Below, piece by piece: positions 1-7,767 of a stretch of 64,000 nt of DNA. The stretch's first letter is position 1. Every line of letters starts with the position of its first letter. Source of the stretch: DATJSJ01 sp035504175 (GTDB lineage Bacteria; Pseudomonadota; Alphaproteobacteria; Acetobacterales; Acetobacteraceae). The notes under the pieces are model-generated. The model worked only from the letters and a program-made list of their open reading frames with translations. It was not told where the DNA came from and did no database searches. The translations under genes and the position numbers were made by a program. The stretch lies in assembly GCA_035504175.1 (NCBI GenBank), contig DATJSJ010000276.1, positions 1 through 64,000 of the forward strand, given 5' to 3'.

Positions 1-2
1 AG

Positions 3-320
3 GGCAGCCGCGCCGAAGTGCCGCTCACCGGGGTGGTGGATGGCATGGTCATCGGCGGACTGGTGGACCGGCTCGCCGTGCTGCCGGGCGCGGTGCTGAT
101 CGCCGACTACAAAACCAACCGCGACCCGCCGCGCGAACCGGCGGACACGCCGGTGCTCTACCTGCGCCAGATGGCGGCGTACCGCGCGGTGCTGCACGCC
201 ATCTACCCCGATCGCCCGGTCCGTTGCGCGCTGGTATGGACCCGCGCAGCGCGCGTGACGGTTCTCCCGCCCGAATTGCTGGACCGCCATGCGCCGAATG
301 CGGCCCGTCCCACCGCTTGA
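3..320 (+). CDS. addA: AddA helicase-nuclease, C-terminal fragment (truncated by window edge)
   Basis: This is the C-terminal end of the AddA subunit of the AddAB double-strand-break repair helicase-nuclease; the N-terminal helicase part lies outside the window. The reading frame is open from base 3 to the stop at 318-320. The visible piece carries the RecB-type PD-(D/E)XK nuclease core: GLVDRLAV, then LIADYKTNR with the acidic residue and the DYK lysine, then the downstream helix LRQMAAYRAVL that follows the nuclease motif in AddA. The protein normally acts with AddB on blunt DNA ends to generate 3' tails for RecA. trxA follows on the same strand after about 55 bases, an arrangement familiar in alphaproteobacteria. 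The assignment rests only on the last 105 or so residues. Confidence 0.85.
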   Translation, partial: GSRAEVPLTGVVDGMVIGGLVDRLAVLPGAVLIADYKTNRDPPREPADTPVLYLRQMAAYRAVLHAIYPDRPVRCALVWTRAARVTVLPPELLDRHAPNAARPTA

Positions 321-374
321 TCCCACGCCACGCCTCGCCCACGTTGAGCGGCCAAGAGCGAATCCGAGGGCCGC

Positions 375-701
375 ATGAGCGCGAACACCAAAGCCGTCAC
401 CGACGACAGTTTCGCCACCGACGTGTTGCAGGCGAAGGAGCCGGTGCTGGTCGATTTCTGGGCGGAATGGTGCGGCCCGTGCAAAATGATCGCGCCCTCG
501 CTCGAGGAGATCGGCCGCGACTTCGCCGGGCGGCTCACCGTCGCGAAAGTCAACATCGACGAGAACCCGGTCACGCCGAACAACTACGCGGTGCGCGGCA
601 TCCCGACGCTGATCCTGTTCAAGGACGGCAAGCCCGCCGCGACCAAGGTCGGCGCCCTGCCGAAGAGCCAGCTCAAGGACTGGGTCTCCGGCAGCCTCTG
701 A
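375..701 (+). CDS. trxA: Thioredoxin 1
   Basis: Small cytoplasmic thiol-disulfide oxidoreductase of 108 residues, the usual thioredoxin length. It shows the redox motif WCGPCK inside DFWAEWCGPCKMIAP, the buried segment VNIDENP, and the cis-proline loop RGIPTLILFKDG before the last strand. It is expected to be reduced by thioredoxin reductase and to serve ribonucleotide reductase, PAPS reductase and methionine sulfoxide reductase. The ATG at 375 follows a GAGGG-like ribosome site. It lies just downstream of addA on the same strand and may be co-transcribed with it. No anomaly is seen; the family call is secure. Confidence 0.97.
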   Translation: MSANTKAVTDDSFATDVLQAKEPVLVDFWAEWCGPCKMIAPSLEEIGRDFAGRLTVAKVNIDENPVTPNNYAVRGIPTLILFKDGKPAATKVGALPKSQLKDWVSGSL

Positions 702-765
702 TTCCGACCCCGCGCCGCCGGCGCGACAGCTGCGCGGCGCGGGGTGGACCGCCCTTCCGCGATGG

Positions 766-1761
766 TCAGCCCGCGGTCCTTTCATGCTCGCCGCGCGATT
801 CCGCAATGTCCTGATCGAGATGGCCGCGTGGCAGCGGCCGGCGCTGCGCACGGCGCTCGGAATCCGGCCCGCCGCTGCGCATGATCTCCGACACGCCGAA
901 CAGCAGCAGCAGCACGCCGGCCACCACCTCGAACCCGGCGAGCACGCGCACCAGCGCGCCCGCCGGCGCGAAATCGCCATATCCCACCGTCGCCAGCGTG
1001 ATCAGGCTGAAATAGATCGCCTCGATGAACGACATGGCGTGCGGGTGGCCGTGAATGGTGAACTGCGTCTCGCCGGTAGTCAGATCGGCGATGCGGTAGA
1101 GGCAGCCGAACACCACGATCACCAGGGTGTACACGGTGAGAAACGCCATGATCGGCATGACGAGCCGATTGAGCCGCGCCGCCACGCCCTCGAAGATCAG
1201 CGCGATATCCATCAGCAGCAGCACGATGTCGCCGACGCCGGCGGCGGCGATCGCCGAGATCAGCGCCATGCTGCCGAGCAGCGCCGTCGCCTGGCCGGTG
1301 CGCCCGAGTCCGATCTCGGGCAGCGCGAAGGAGGCGCAGCCGACCAGCAGCATCGAGGGCAGCCAGCGGGTCAGGCGCGGCAGGTGCTGCAGCTCGCGCA
1401 GCCGGCGGGCATGGATCGCGATGGCGATGCGCCGGCGCCGGACCAGGCAGGCGGCAAGGAAGGAAGCGACCGGCATCGGCAGCGCGATCAGCGAGGCCCA
1501 GGGCGGGCTGCCGCTGAAATTCGCGTCGCGGAAGAAGACGAAGACGCAGGCGTAGACGGCGACGAAGTTCGCCACCGCGACGCCGAAATGCGGCCCGCCC
1601 GGGATGGCGAAGAAGAAGAAGCCGAACCCGACGCCGGACAGGGCAAGGGCCGCCAGGGTGAACTGCCAGTCGGCGCCGATCGCCGCCGCCACCAGCCCGA
1701 CCAGGGCCAGGGTGAAGATCAGCGCGTTCAGCCAGTTCTGCCCGACCCGGCGCTTCCCCAT
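766..1761 (-). CDS. Potassium-channel-like membrane protein (ion_trans_2 pore)
   Basis: Integral membrane protein of 331 residues. The C-terminal third carries a two-helix K+ channel pore: a helix around LTVYTLVIVVFGCLY, a pore helix IYFSLITLATVGYGDF containing the selectivity filter TVGYGD, and a last helix GFEVVAGVLLLLFGVSEI. Upstream are several more hydrophobic segments (residues about 10-60, 75-95, 130-190), so the protein has more membrane spans than a minimal KcsA-type channel. The chosen ATG at 1761 has a strong GGGGAGG site just upstream; the frame stays open further 5' but that part is arginine-rich shadow sequence. No RCK/TrkA-N domain is visible. It ends tail-to-tail near trxA. 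Ion specificity is inferred from the filter only. Confidence 0.85.
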   Translation of the reverse strand: MGKRRVGQNWLNALIFTLALVGLVAAAIGADWQFTLAALALSGVGFGFFFFAIPGGPHFGVAVANFVAVYACVFVFFRDANFSGSPPWASLIALPMPVASFLAACLVRRRRIAIAIHARRLRELQHLPRLTRWLPSMLLVGCASFALPEIGLGRTGQATALLGSMALISAIAAAGVGDIVLLLMDIALIFEGVAARLNRLVMPIMAFLTVYTLVIVVFGCLYRIADLTTGETQFTIHGHPHAMSFIEAIYFSLITLATVGYGDFAPAGALVRVLAGFEVVAGVLLLLFGVSEIMRSGGPDSERRAQRRPLPRGHLDQDIAESRGEHERTAG

Positions 1762-1967
1762 AACCTCCCCGCCTTCAGCGCGGCGCAGCGCCGTGGCACG
1801 CCGCCGGCGCGTTACCGGACCAGGGCGTGGTCGCTGCCGGACGCCGTTCGCCGTGCCCGCCATGATACCGACGCCGCCGCGGCTTGGCTGCAATCTGCCG
1901 GGCGATCTGCGCAGGCGTCCGCCAGAGCGTCCGGCACCGGCGCGCCGGCTGTGGCGTTGTCGCCCTG

Positions 1968-3242
1968 ATGTATGTCCAGCCGACCGATCCGGACCTTGCC
2001 GCCCGGCGCGCGCTGGCCCGGCACCGCGCCTTCGCGACCGGGCTCGTGGTGCTGATGGCGGCGCTGACGCTGCTGACCTACGCGCTGCCGCGCGGCTTTC
2101 CCACCGACCTGCTGGAAGCCTCGGCCAAGGCCGGGTTCGTCGGCGGCATCGCCGACTGGTTCGCGGTGGTGGCGCTGTTCCGCCACCCGCTCGGCCTGCC
2201 GATCCCGCACACCGCGATCCTGCCGGCACAGAAGGCGCGGCTCGGCCGCGCGCTCGGGCGCTTCGTCGCCACCCATGTCTTCACCGGCAGCGAAGTGTCG
2301 CGGGCGCTGGCGCAGCTCGATCTCGCCGGCGTGCTGCGCCGCTTCCTCGCCGATCCGGAGGCGGCGCGGCCGGCCGCCCAGGCGCTCGCCGAGACCCTGC
2401 CCAGCCTGCTCGCCAGCGTCGAGGACGGGCGGGCGCGGCGAAGCCTGCGCCGGCTGGCACCGCGGCTGCTCGGCGGTGCCGGCGCCGGCCGCGTGCTGGG
2501 GCGGGCGTTGCGCGGCCTGGTCGAGGGCGGCCAGCACCAGCAGGTGCTCGACTTCGTGCTCGGCGAGGTTAAGCGCATCCTGGTCGAGAAGCAGGGACGC
2601 CTGCGCATCGCGATCGAGGAGCGGGTTCGCGAGCAGGGCGGCCGGCTGGTCGGCTGGGCGATCGGCGCCACCGTCGCCAACCGCGTGCTGGTGACGCTGA
2701 ATGCGGAGCTCGACCGCATCGGGCCCGAATCCGGGCTGCGCGAGGCGTTCGACGAATGGGTGCACCGCGAGATCGCGCGCATCGAGGACGAGCCGGAACG
2801 GGCGCGCGAGATCGGCCGCGCCATTCGCGCGGTGCTGATGCACGAGACGGTGCAGACCTGGCTGTGGGATGTGTGGACGCGGATGCGGGTTGCGATCGAG
2901 GCCGATGCGCAGCGCCCGAGCGGCCACGTCGTGTCCATGCTGGAACGCGCCTTCGGCAATCTCGGCGCCGTGCTGGCGACGGATGCGGCGGCACGCGAAC
3001 GGCTGCAGCACGCGGCGGAAGCGGTCGTCGGGCGGCTGCTGCCGTCGGCGCAGGCGCAGCTCGCCGATTTCATCGCGCGCGTCGTGGCCGGCTGGGACGA
3101 GCGGACGATCACCGACCGGCTGGAGCTGCGGGTCGGCAAGGATTTGCAGTATATTCGCGTCAACGGCACGCTGGTCGGCTTCCTGGTCGGCGGCGCCGCC
3201 TACGCGCTGTTGCGCGTGGTGTTCGGGCACGTGGCGTTTTGA
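1968..3242 (+). CDS. DUF445 family membrane protein
   Basis: Protein of 424 residues belonging to DUF445 (the YheB/YjiN type). The hallmark N-terminal block is present: one membrane helix (about residues 24-41), then GGIADWFAVVALFRHPLG and IPHTAILPAQKARLGRALG. The middle is a long, highly charged helical region, and a final hydrophobic helix near the C terminus (LVGFLVGGAAYALLRVVFG) would give a membrane-anchored hairpin with a large soluble domain. The ATG at 1968 was chosen because DUF445 homology begins right after it; upstream in-frame codons look like leader. It is divergent from the channel gene, with about 200 bp between the starts. No biochemical function can be assigned. Confidence 0.88.
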   Translation: MYVQPTDPDLAARRALARHRAFATGLVVLMAALTLLTYALPRGFPTDLLEASAKAGFVGGIADWFAVVALFRHPLGLPIPHTAILPAQKARLGRALGRFVATHVFTGSEVSRALAQLDLAGVLRRFLADPEAARPAAQALAETLPSLLASVEDGRARRSLRRLAPRLLGGAGAGRVLGRALRGLVEGGQHQQVLDFVLGEVKRILVEKQGRLRIAIEERVREQGGRLVGWAIGATVANRVLVTLNAELDRIGPESGLREAFDEWVHREIARIEDEPERAREIGRAIRAVLMHETVQTWLWDVWTRMRVAIEADAQRPSGHVVSMLERAFGNLGAVLATDAAARERLQHAAEAVVGRLLPSAQAQLADFIARVVAGWDERTITDRLELRVGKDLQYIRVNGTLVGFLVGGAAYALLRVVFGHVAF

Positions 3243-3381
3243 TGAATTCGTGCGGTGCCGCCCGCGCCGCCTGACCGCGGCGTCGCCCCGATGATTGCCG
3301 AGCCGTGATGTCGTTGCTATAATGTAACTGTGGCAGGCCCGCGATCCGCTGCATCGGGCGGTGCCACCGGAGGAAAGCGAC

Positions 3382-4569
3382 ATGGCACGTCCTGCAGGAC
3401 CGGTAACCCATCCACCGCACAACGCGATGCGGATGGGGAATGTGCGGCCTCGGCCGAAGCCGAAGCATTCCCAGGCGCATACAGGCGTCAGCCCGCTCAA
3501 TCCGCTGACCCACCGCAACACCAGCTTCGAAAAGCTGCCTCGGCCGCTGGGCCTCCCGCCCTACCGCTACGACATCGCCGACGGCTTCCCCGACATCGCG
3601 CAGGCGATCGGCCAGGCCGGGCCGTTGGTCTGCCACGTCGTCGGCGACACCGGCGGCGTGCAGGACGGCGAGTTCCAGAACAACGTCGCCGAGCACATGA
3701 TCGCGGATCTGACCGGCGGCCGGGGACCGGCGCCGCAATTCTGCTACCATGTCGGCGACGTCGTCTACTTCACCGGCGCCCGCGAGGACTACTACGCTCA
3801 GTTCTACGAACCCTACGCGCATTACGGCGTGCCGATCTTCGCCATTCCGGGCAACCATGACGGCGAGGTGGACGATCCTTCGGCCCAGACCTCGCTGGAC
3901 GGCTGGGTGGCGTATTTCATGCAGGCGCATCCGGACGTCGATCCGATCTCCAAGGACGCGCCGCGGGTGCAGCTCAACCTGCCGAATGTCTACTGGACGC
4001 TGATCACGCCCGTCGCGACCTTCATCGGCATGTACACCAACGTGCCGGAACACGGGTCGGTCGACTCGACGCAGCAGCGATGGATCACCAACGAATTCGC
4101 CACCGCCCCGGACGACCGGGCGCTGATCCTGGCGCTGCATCACCCGATCTACTCGTTCGACGTCTATCACAGCGGCAGTTCCGCGATGGCCGACGTGCTG
4201 GAGAATGCGATCCGCGACACCGGCCGGGTGCCGAACCTGGTGCTGTCAGGGCATGTGCACAACTACCAGCGGATCGAGCAGAGCATCGCGGCGGACCAGC
4301 CGACCCCGTTCATCGTCTCCGGCAACGGCGGCTATCACAACCTCCATTCGCTGCATTCGCAGGCCGGCGACAAGGCGGAGGATACCGGCGCCGTGCTGAA
4401 ATACTGCGCCAAGGTCTGGGGATTCATGAAGCTCACGATTGACAAGGACACGATCGAGGGCGTCACGACCGAGGTGGACAAATCCGATCAGGCGAAGCAC
4501 GGCGACAAATTCAAATACTCGGCCAAACCCATTCACCTGAAGGATCCGAAATCGGTGCCGACGCTGTAA
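3382..4569 (+). CDS. Metallophosphoesterase (purple-acid-phosphatase-like calcineurin superfamily)
   Basis: Cytosolic-looking phosphoesterase of 395 residues. The metal-binding motifs of the superfamily occur in order: VVGDTGG, YHVGDVVYFTG, IPGNHDGE, ALHHPIYS and LSGHVHNYQR. These would coordinate a dinuclear metal centre and hydrolyse a phosphomonoester or diester; the substrate cannot be read from sequence. The first motif lacks the common DxH histidine, which is frequent in PAP-like branches. No signal peptide is seen; the N terminus is basic and proline-rich. The start at 3382 is set by a GGAGGAAAG site seven codons into the longer GTG-initiated frame. It is a single gene, ending convergently against the CobW-type gene. 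Confidence 0.85.
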   Translation: MARPAGPVTHPPHNAMRMGNVRPRPKPKHSQAHTGVSPLNPLTHRNTSFEKLPRPLGLPPYRYDIADGFPDIAQAIGQAGPLVCHVVGDTGGVQDGEFQNNVAEHMIADLTGGRGPAPQFCYHVGDVVYFTGAREDYYAQFYEPYAHYGVPIFAIPGNHDGEVDDPSAQTSLDGWVAYFMQAHPDVDPISKDAPRVQLNLPNVYWTLITPVATFIGMYTNVPEHGSVDSTQQRWITNEFATAPDDRALILALHHPIYSFDVYHSGSSAMADVLENAIRDTGRVPNLVLSGHVHNYQRIEQSIAADQPTPFIVSGNGGYHNLHSLHSQAGDKAEDTGAVLKYCAKVWGFMKLTIDKDTIEGVTTEVDKSDQAKHGDKFKYSAKPIHLKDPKSVPTL

Positions 4570-4655
4570 CGAAGAAGCAGCCTCGCCGGCGGACCGGCAG
4601 CAGTCCCGCAGGCGCGATGTGCTGCGATCGCAGCGGCACGACCCGGGGCCTTCGC

Positions 4656-5768
4656 TCAAAGGGTGGATGACGAAGGCGCGGCCTCTGCACCCGGGTTCGG
4701 GGGGGCCGTGCCTCCCCGGCTTTCCCCGAGAAAGACGCGGAGCGAGCGCTCGATCGCCGCGCGCGGCAACCCCTGCACGATGAACACCAGGCGCGAGCGG
4801 TGGTCGTCGTCCGGCCAGGCGCGCATGTGCAGCGGCGGGTGGACCAGATGCTGCACGCCATGGATCGCGACCGGCGCCGCCTCGCCCTCGACCGCCAGGA
4901 TGCCCTTGACGCGCAGGATGCGCTCGCCGTGGCAGTGCAGCAGCATGGTCAGCCAGACGCCGAACGCGGTCCAGTCGAGCGGCTGATTGAACACCAGGGC
5001 GAAGGCGTGGATGTCCGGACCGTGGCGGTTGCGGTCGGCGTGGTCGTGGTGGTGCGCAGAGTCCTCCGCCCAGTCGCCGCCCAGCCAGGCGTCGGGCGCG
5101 AGCCGGTTCTGCGCCAGCGCCGCGCTGTCCTCGGCAAGCAGCGCGGACGCGTCGAGCGCATCCTCCGCGGCACGCAGCAGCGGGGCTGCCGGGTTGATCG
5201 CACGGATGCGCGCCAGCAGCGGTTCGATGCTGGCGGCGGCCGCGAGATCGGTCTTGGTCAGCACGATGCGATCGGCGACGGCGACCTGCTTGACGCTCTC
5301 GGGGTGCCGCGCCAGTTGGGCGGCGCCGTTCACCGCATCGACCGTGGTGACGATGGTGCCGGGACGCAAATGGTGGCGCAGCACGGGATCGGCGTGCAGC
5401 GTCGTCAGGACCGGGTACGGGTCCGCGAGCCCGGTGCTCTCGATGGCAAGCCGACGGAACGGCGGCACCTCGCCGCGGGCGCGGCGGGAGTGCAGGTCGC
5501 GCAGCGCCTCGGCGAGCTCGCCGCGGATCGTGCAGCAGAGGCAGCCCGATTGCAGCAGCACGGTGCGCGGGTCGATCCGCTCCAGCAGATGGTGGTCGAG
5601 CCCGACCTCGCCGAACTCGTTGATCAGCACGGCGGTGTCGGCGAGCGCCGGATCGGCGAGCAGGCGTTGCAGCAGCGTCGTCTTGCCGGAGCCGAGGAAG
5701 CCGGTGATCAGGTTGACCGGCGTGAACTCGGGGATCGCGCTATCCACCGGCGGAATCCAGCCGGGCAA
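4656..5768 (-). CDS. COG0523 (CobW/P47K family) metal-chaperone GTPase
   Basis: G3E-family GTPase of 370 residues. The P-loop is GFLGSGKTT, the putative metal site is GCLCCTIRGEL (CxCC), the switch-like ESTGLADP follows, and the guanine-specificity motif appears as LTKTDL. A histidine-rich stretch (AHHHDHADRNRH, around residue 240) may hold metal during transfer, and the CobW C-terminal domain follows (residues about 255-355). Such proteins insert or allocate Zn, Co or other metals; the exact metal is not decided by sequence. Its start overlaps the preceding CxxC mini-protein gene by 29 bases, so the two are translationally coupled. No zinc-uptake or cobalamin-synthesis gene lies beside it, so a cobW symbol is not given. 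Confidence 0.88.
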   Translation of the reverse strand: MPGWIPPVDSAIPEFTPVNLITGFLGSGKTTLLQRLLADPALADTAVLINEFGEVGLDHHLLERIDPRTVLLQSGCLCCTIRGELAEALRDLHSRRARGEVPPFRRLAIESTGLADPYPVLTTLHADPVLRHHLRPGTIVTTVDAVNGAAQLARHPESVKQVAVADRIVLTKTDLAAAASIEPLLARIRAINPAAPLLRAAEDALDASALLAEDSAALAQNRLAPDAWLGGDWAEDSAHHHDHADRNRHGPDIHAFALVFNQPLDWTAFGVWLTMLLHCHGERILRVKGILAVEGEAAPVAIHGVQHLVHPPLHMRAWPDDDHRSRLVFIVQGLPRAAIERSLRVFLGESRGGTAPPNPGAEAAPSSSTL

Positions 5769-6069
5769 GCAAGTCCGGATCGAGCGGGTCGCAGGCGCGG
5801 CCGGCGGCCTGCTCGGCCACCGCCCAGAGATGCGCGAGGTTGTCGACCATCTCGGTGCGGCCGGTGGCGGTGGACAGCATGAAGGCGCTGCCCTGCCAGT
5901 CGGCGAGACGCAGGCCGTAGAGGGCGAGCACGCGGTTGGCGATCACGACGCGCCGGGCGCGATCGCGGCGGCGCGCGGCGGGGTCGGGAGCGCGGGAATA
6001 GACGCCAGGCCGCGCCGCCGCCTCGGTCCAGTGGTCGGAGCCGCCCAGGGCCCCGCAGAGCGCGCACAT
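5740..6069 (-). CDS. Small CxxC protein partnered with CobW-type GTPase
   Basis: Protein of 109 residues starting MCALCGALGG, with a CxxC pair at the extreme N terminus followed by conserved-looking SDHWTEA. The rest is mostly helical with tryptophan-containing ADWQGSAFMLS. The ATG at 6069 is preceded by GGAGGAC, a good ribosome site. It overlaps the GTPase gene by 29 bases, so the pair is almost certainly one operon, and the CxxC suggests that it binds metal or is a client of the GTPase. I do not know a characterised family for it; the linkage to the metal chaperone is what supports a metal-related role. The leader upstream is unusually rich in inverted repeats. Confidence 0.75.
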   Translation of the reverse strand: MCALCGALGGSDHWTEAAARPGVYSRAPDPAARRRDRARRVVIANRVLALYGLRLADWQGSAFMLSTATGRTEMVDNLAHLWAVAEQAAGRACDPLDPDLLARLDSAGG

Positions 6070-6340
6070 GCTTGTCCTCCATCGGGCGCAGAGGCTTCGG
6101 CCCCGTGGGATTGCACCGGCGCAACGGCCGGGCTCGCCGAGCTGCGGGCGGGCCAGAGTTGCGGGTGGAGCGTCCTGACCGGGCCGCGCCGAACCGCCCG
6201 GCCAGCGATTGGCCAGGGCCTTCCATAGCGGTGTTTGCGCGACGTTGAAACACGGCGTGCCCGCCCCGCACGTCCCGTTGCAGACGCATGGGACGGCACG
6301 AGATGCGCCCGCCGCTGCCCGCCTACGCCGCCGCGATTGA
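6070..6340 (-). promoter_or_regulatory. Structured leader upstream of the CxxC-CobW operon
   Basis: About 270 bases without a credible gene. Read on the minus strand it contains nested and consecutive inverted repeats: CGTGCC/GGCACG enclosing CGTCCC/GGGACG (6256-6300), GTGTTT/AAACAC (6231-6253) and GGCCA/TGGCC (6199-6213). The core fragment CCCGCAACT followed by GGCGAGCC (about 6131-6164) resembles part of a cobalamin riboswitch, but the B12 box and the GCCACTG element are absent. It may be a cis-regulatory RNA or only GC-rich folding; the role is inferred from position alone. Confidence 0.35.
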
Positions 6341-6350
6341 TCCAGATCAT
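6337..6350. promoter_or_regulatory. Weak FNR/FixK-like box
   Basis: TTGATCCAGATCAT matches the TTGAT-N4-ATCAA consensus with one mismatch in the last base. It sits at the head of the structured leader of the CxxC-CobW pair. No clear start site can be placed at -41.5 in either direction, so this is weaker than the two boxes at 18.1 and 23.6 kb. Confidence 0.3.
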
Positions 6351-6844
6351 TGACCGACCGCGCCGCTCTTCCTTACGGAGCGAATGGCTGAAAATGGTCA
6401 CCCCATGGTGCTTGGCGATCAGCCGGCGTGCTGTGGCCTCGGATCCGAATGCTACAATTCAGTTCCCGGCGCGACGATCGCCGGGATTGCGTCGCGGACG
6501 CCGCCTATTGCCCCGGCGAGGTGGATTGCCCGGGCCACATCGATCCGCTTCCAGGCTGAGCGCGGCATTCTCGCCGCCACCAAGATATTCTCGCCGCCAC
6601 CAGGGGCGGCGCCCTGTCCGCTTAACCGAGATTGATGGCGCCCGGAGCACGGACGCTCCGTTCTCACCTCCGGCGGGCGTCAGCATCCCGCGCTGTGGGC
6701 GCCGACGACGCGAAGGATGTCGCCGGTTGTGAGCCCGGCCGACTCGCACACCGGCAAGCACGCGGCCGAACAGCAGAATGCGAGATGCGGCAAACGGCAC
6801 GTTGCGGCGGGTACGCGTTGTATTGTCCCGCCTACGCTCCAGGG
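6341..6844. other. Gene-poor interval with a short tandem repeat
   Basis: About 500 bases of lower GC than the surroundings with no credible gene. Short open frames exist (for example 6384-6635 on the plus strand) but their translations look non-coding. A 20-base direct repeat containing ATTCTCGCCGCCACCA occurs twice in tandem at 6568-6603. This may be decayed sequence between two minus-strand units. Confidence 0.5.
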
Positions 6845-7597
6845 TCACGCTTTCGCCTGCGCGCGGCGGAACCATTCGTCCAGGCCGATGCGGCCGAGGC
6901 GCGCCTCTCCCAACGGTACGAGCGAATGCTCTTCCACGCGCGAGCCCCAATAGGGCGCCGCGGAGTCACGCACCACCGCGCGCGGATCGCCGACTCCCTT
7001 CAGATAGCGGGCGACGATTTCGTCGAATGACGCTCGTTCCGGGCCGGCGATTTCGATGATGCCGTTCCACGGCACAGCCAGCGCCACCTCGGCAACGACG
7101 GCAGCAACGTCGTCGGCCGCGATGGGCTGGAACAGGATGGGCGGCAGCCTCACCGTGCTTCCAACGGCACTCGAATCCGCGATGCCGCCGAGGAATTCCA
7201 GGAACTGGGTCGAGCGGATGACCGTGTACGGAATGCCGGAGGCCACGATCAGCTTCTCCTGGGCGACCTTGGCGCGAAAGTAACCGTTGTCCGTCCGGTC
7301 GATCGCGACGATCGAGAGCAAGACGTGGTGCCGGACGCCCGCGGCCCTCTCCGCCGCGACAAGGTTGCGGCCGGAGGTCTCGAAGAAATCCAGCACCACC
7401 TTGTCGTCGAAGGACGCCGAATTGGCGAGATCGACCACGACCTGCGCACCGGCCATCGCCTCTTTGAGGCCCTCGCCGGTGACGGTGTCGATGCCGCTTT
7501 TCGGCGAAGCCGCGACGACCTCATGCCCGCCGTGGCGCAGGATGGCGACGACCTTCGAGCCGATCAGGCCGGTGCCGCCAATGACGACGATTTTCAT
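6845..7597 (-). CDS. NmrA-like NAD(P)-binding protein (atypical SDR)
   Basis: Rossmann-fold protein of 250 residues. The N-terminal nucleotide motif is VVIGGTGLIGSKVV, followed by VVDLANSAS and the conserved HHVLLSIVAID, then the atypical-SDR segment YFRAKVAQEKLI and YTVIRSTQFLEF. This pattern fits the NmrA/HSCARG branch, members of which act as NADPH sensors or quinone oxidoreductases; the catalytic tyrosine of classical SDRs is replaced by the YFRAK context. The start at 7597 has a GGGAGG site. It lies downstream of, and on the same strand as, the efflux genes, separated by about 170 bases. Substrate unknown. Confidence 0.82.
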   Translation of the reverse strand: MKIVVIGGTGLIGSKVVAILRHGGHEVVAASPKSGIDTVTGEGLKEAMAGAQVVVDLANSASFDDKVVLDFFETSGRNLVAAERAAGVRHHVLLSIVAIDRTDNGYFRAKVAQEKLIVASGIPYTVIRSTQFLEFLGGIADSSAVGSTVRLPPILFQPIAADDVAAVVAEVALAVPWNGIIEIAGPERASFDEIVARYLKGVGDPRAVVRDSAAPYWGSRVEEHSLVPLGEARLGRIGLDEWFRRAQAKA

Positions 7598-7767
7598 GGT
7601 GCAAACCTCCCTGCGATGACTTCAGACTCCAAACGGGGCTGGACGCAAGATCGTACGTCGCCGGCCCTGATCGCTGCGGCGCACCCTTAGCGCTTCACGC
7701 CATCGTCGTGAACGAACGAAAATTGCAGGAACGCGGCTCCCGCGACGGATCATGCAGATCGGCAAAC

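Noticed and set aside
1812..3521. Long minus-strand frame across the DUF445 gene
   Set aside because: Antisense to a well-supported DUF445 protein; composition is repetitive Arg/Gln/Asp.
4656..5768. Naming the GTPase cobW and linking it to cobalamin synthesis
   Set aside because: Only the COG0523 family is supported; no cobalamin or zinc genes are adjacent, so the metal is left open.
6070..6240. Cobalamin riboswitch upstream of the CobW-type gene
   Set aside because: Only core-like fragments (CCCGCAACT, GGCGAGCC) are seen; the B12 box and GCCACTG are missing, so it is kept only as a structured leader.
6384..6635. Possible 83-residue protein downstream of the FNR-like box
   Set aside because: A GGAG precedes the ATG, but the translation has no hydrophobic core or recognisable pattern and contains the tandem repeat.
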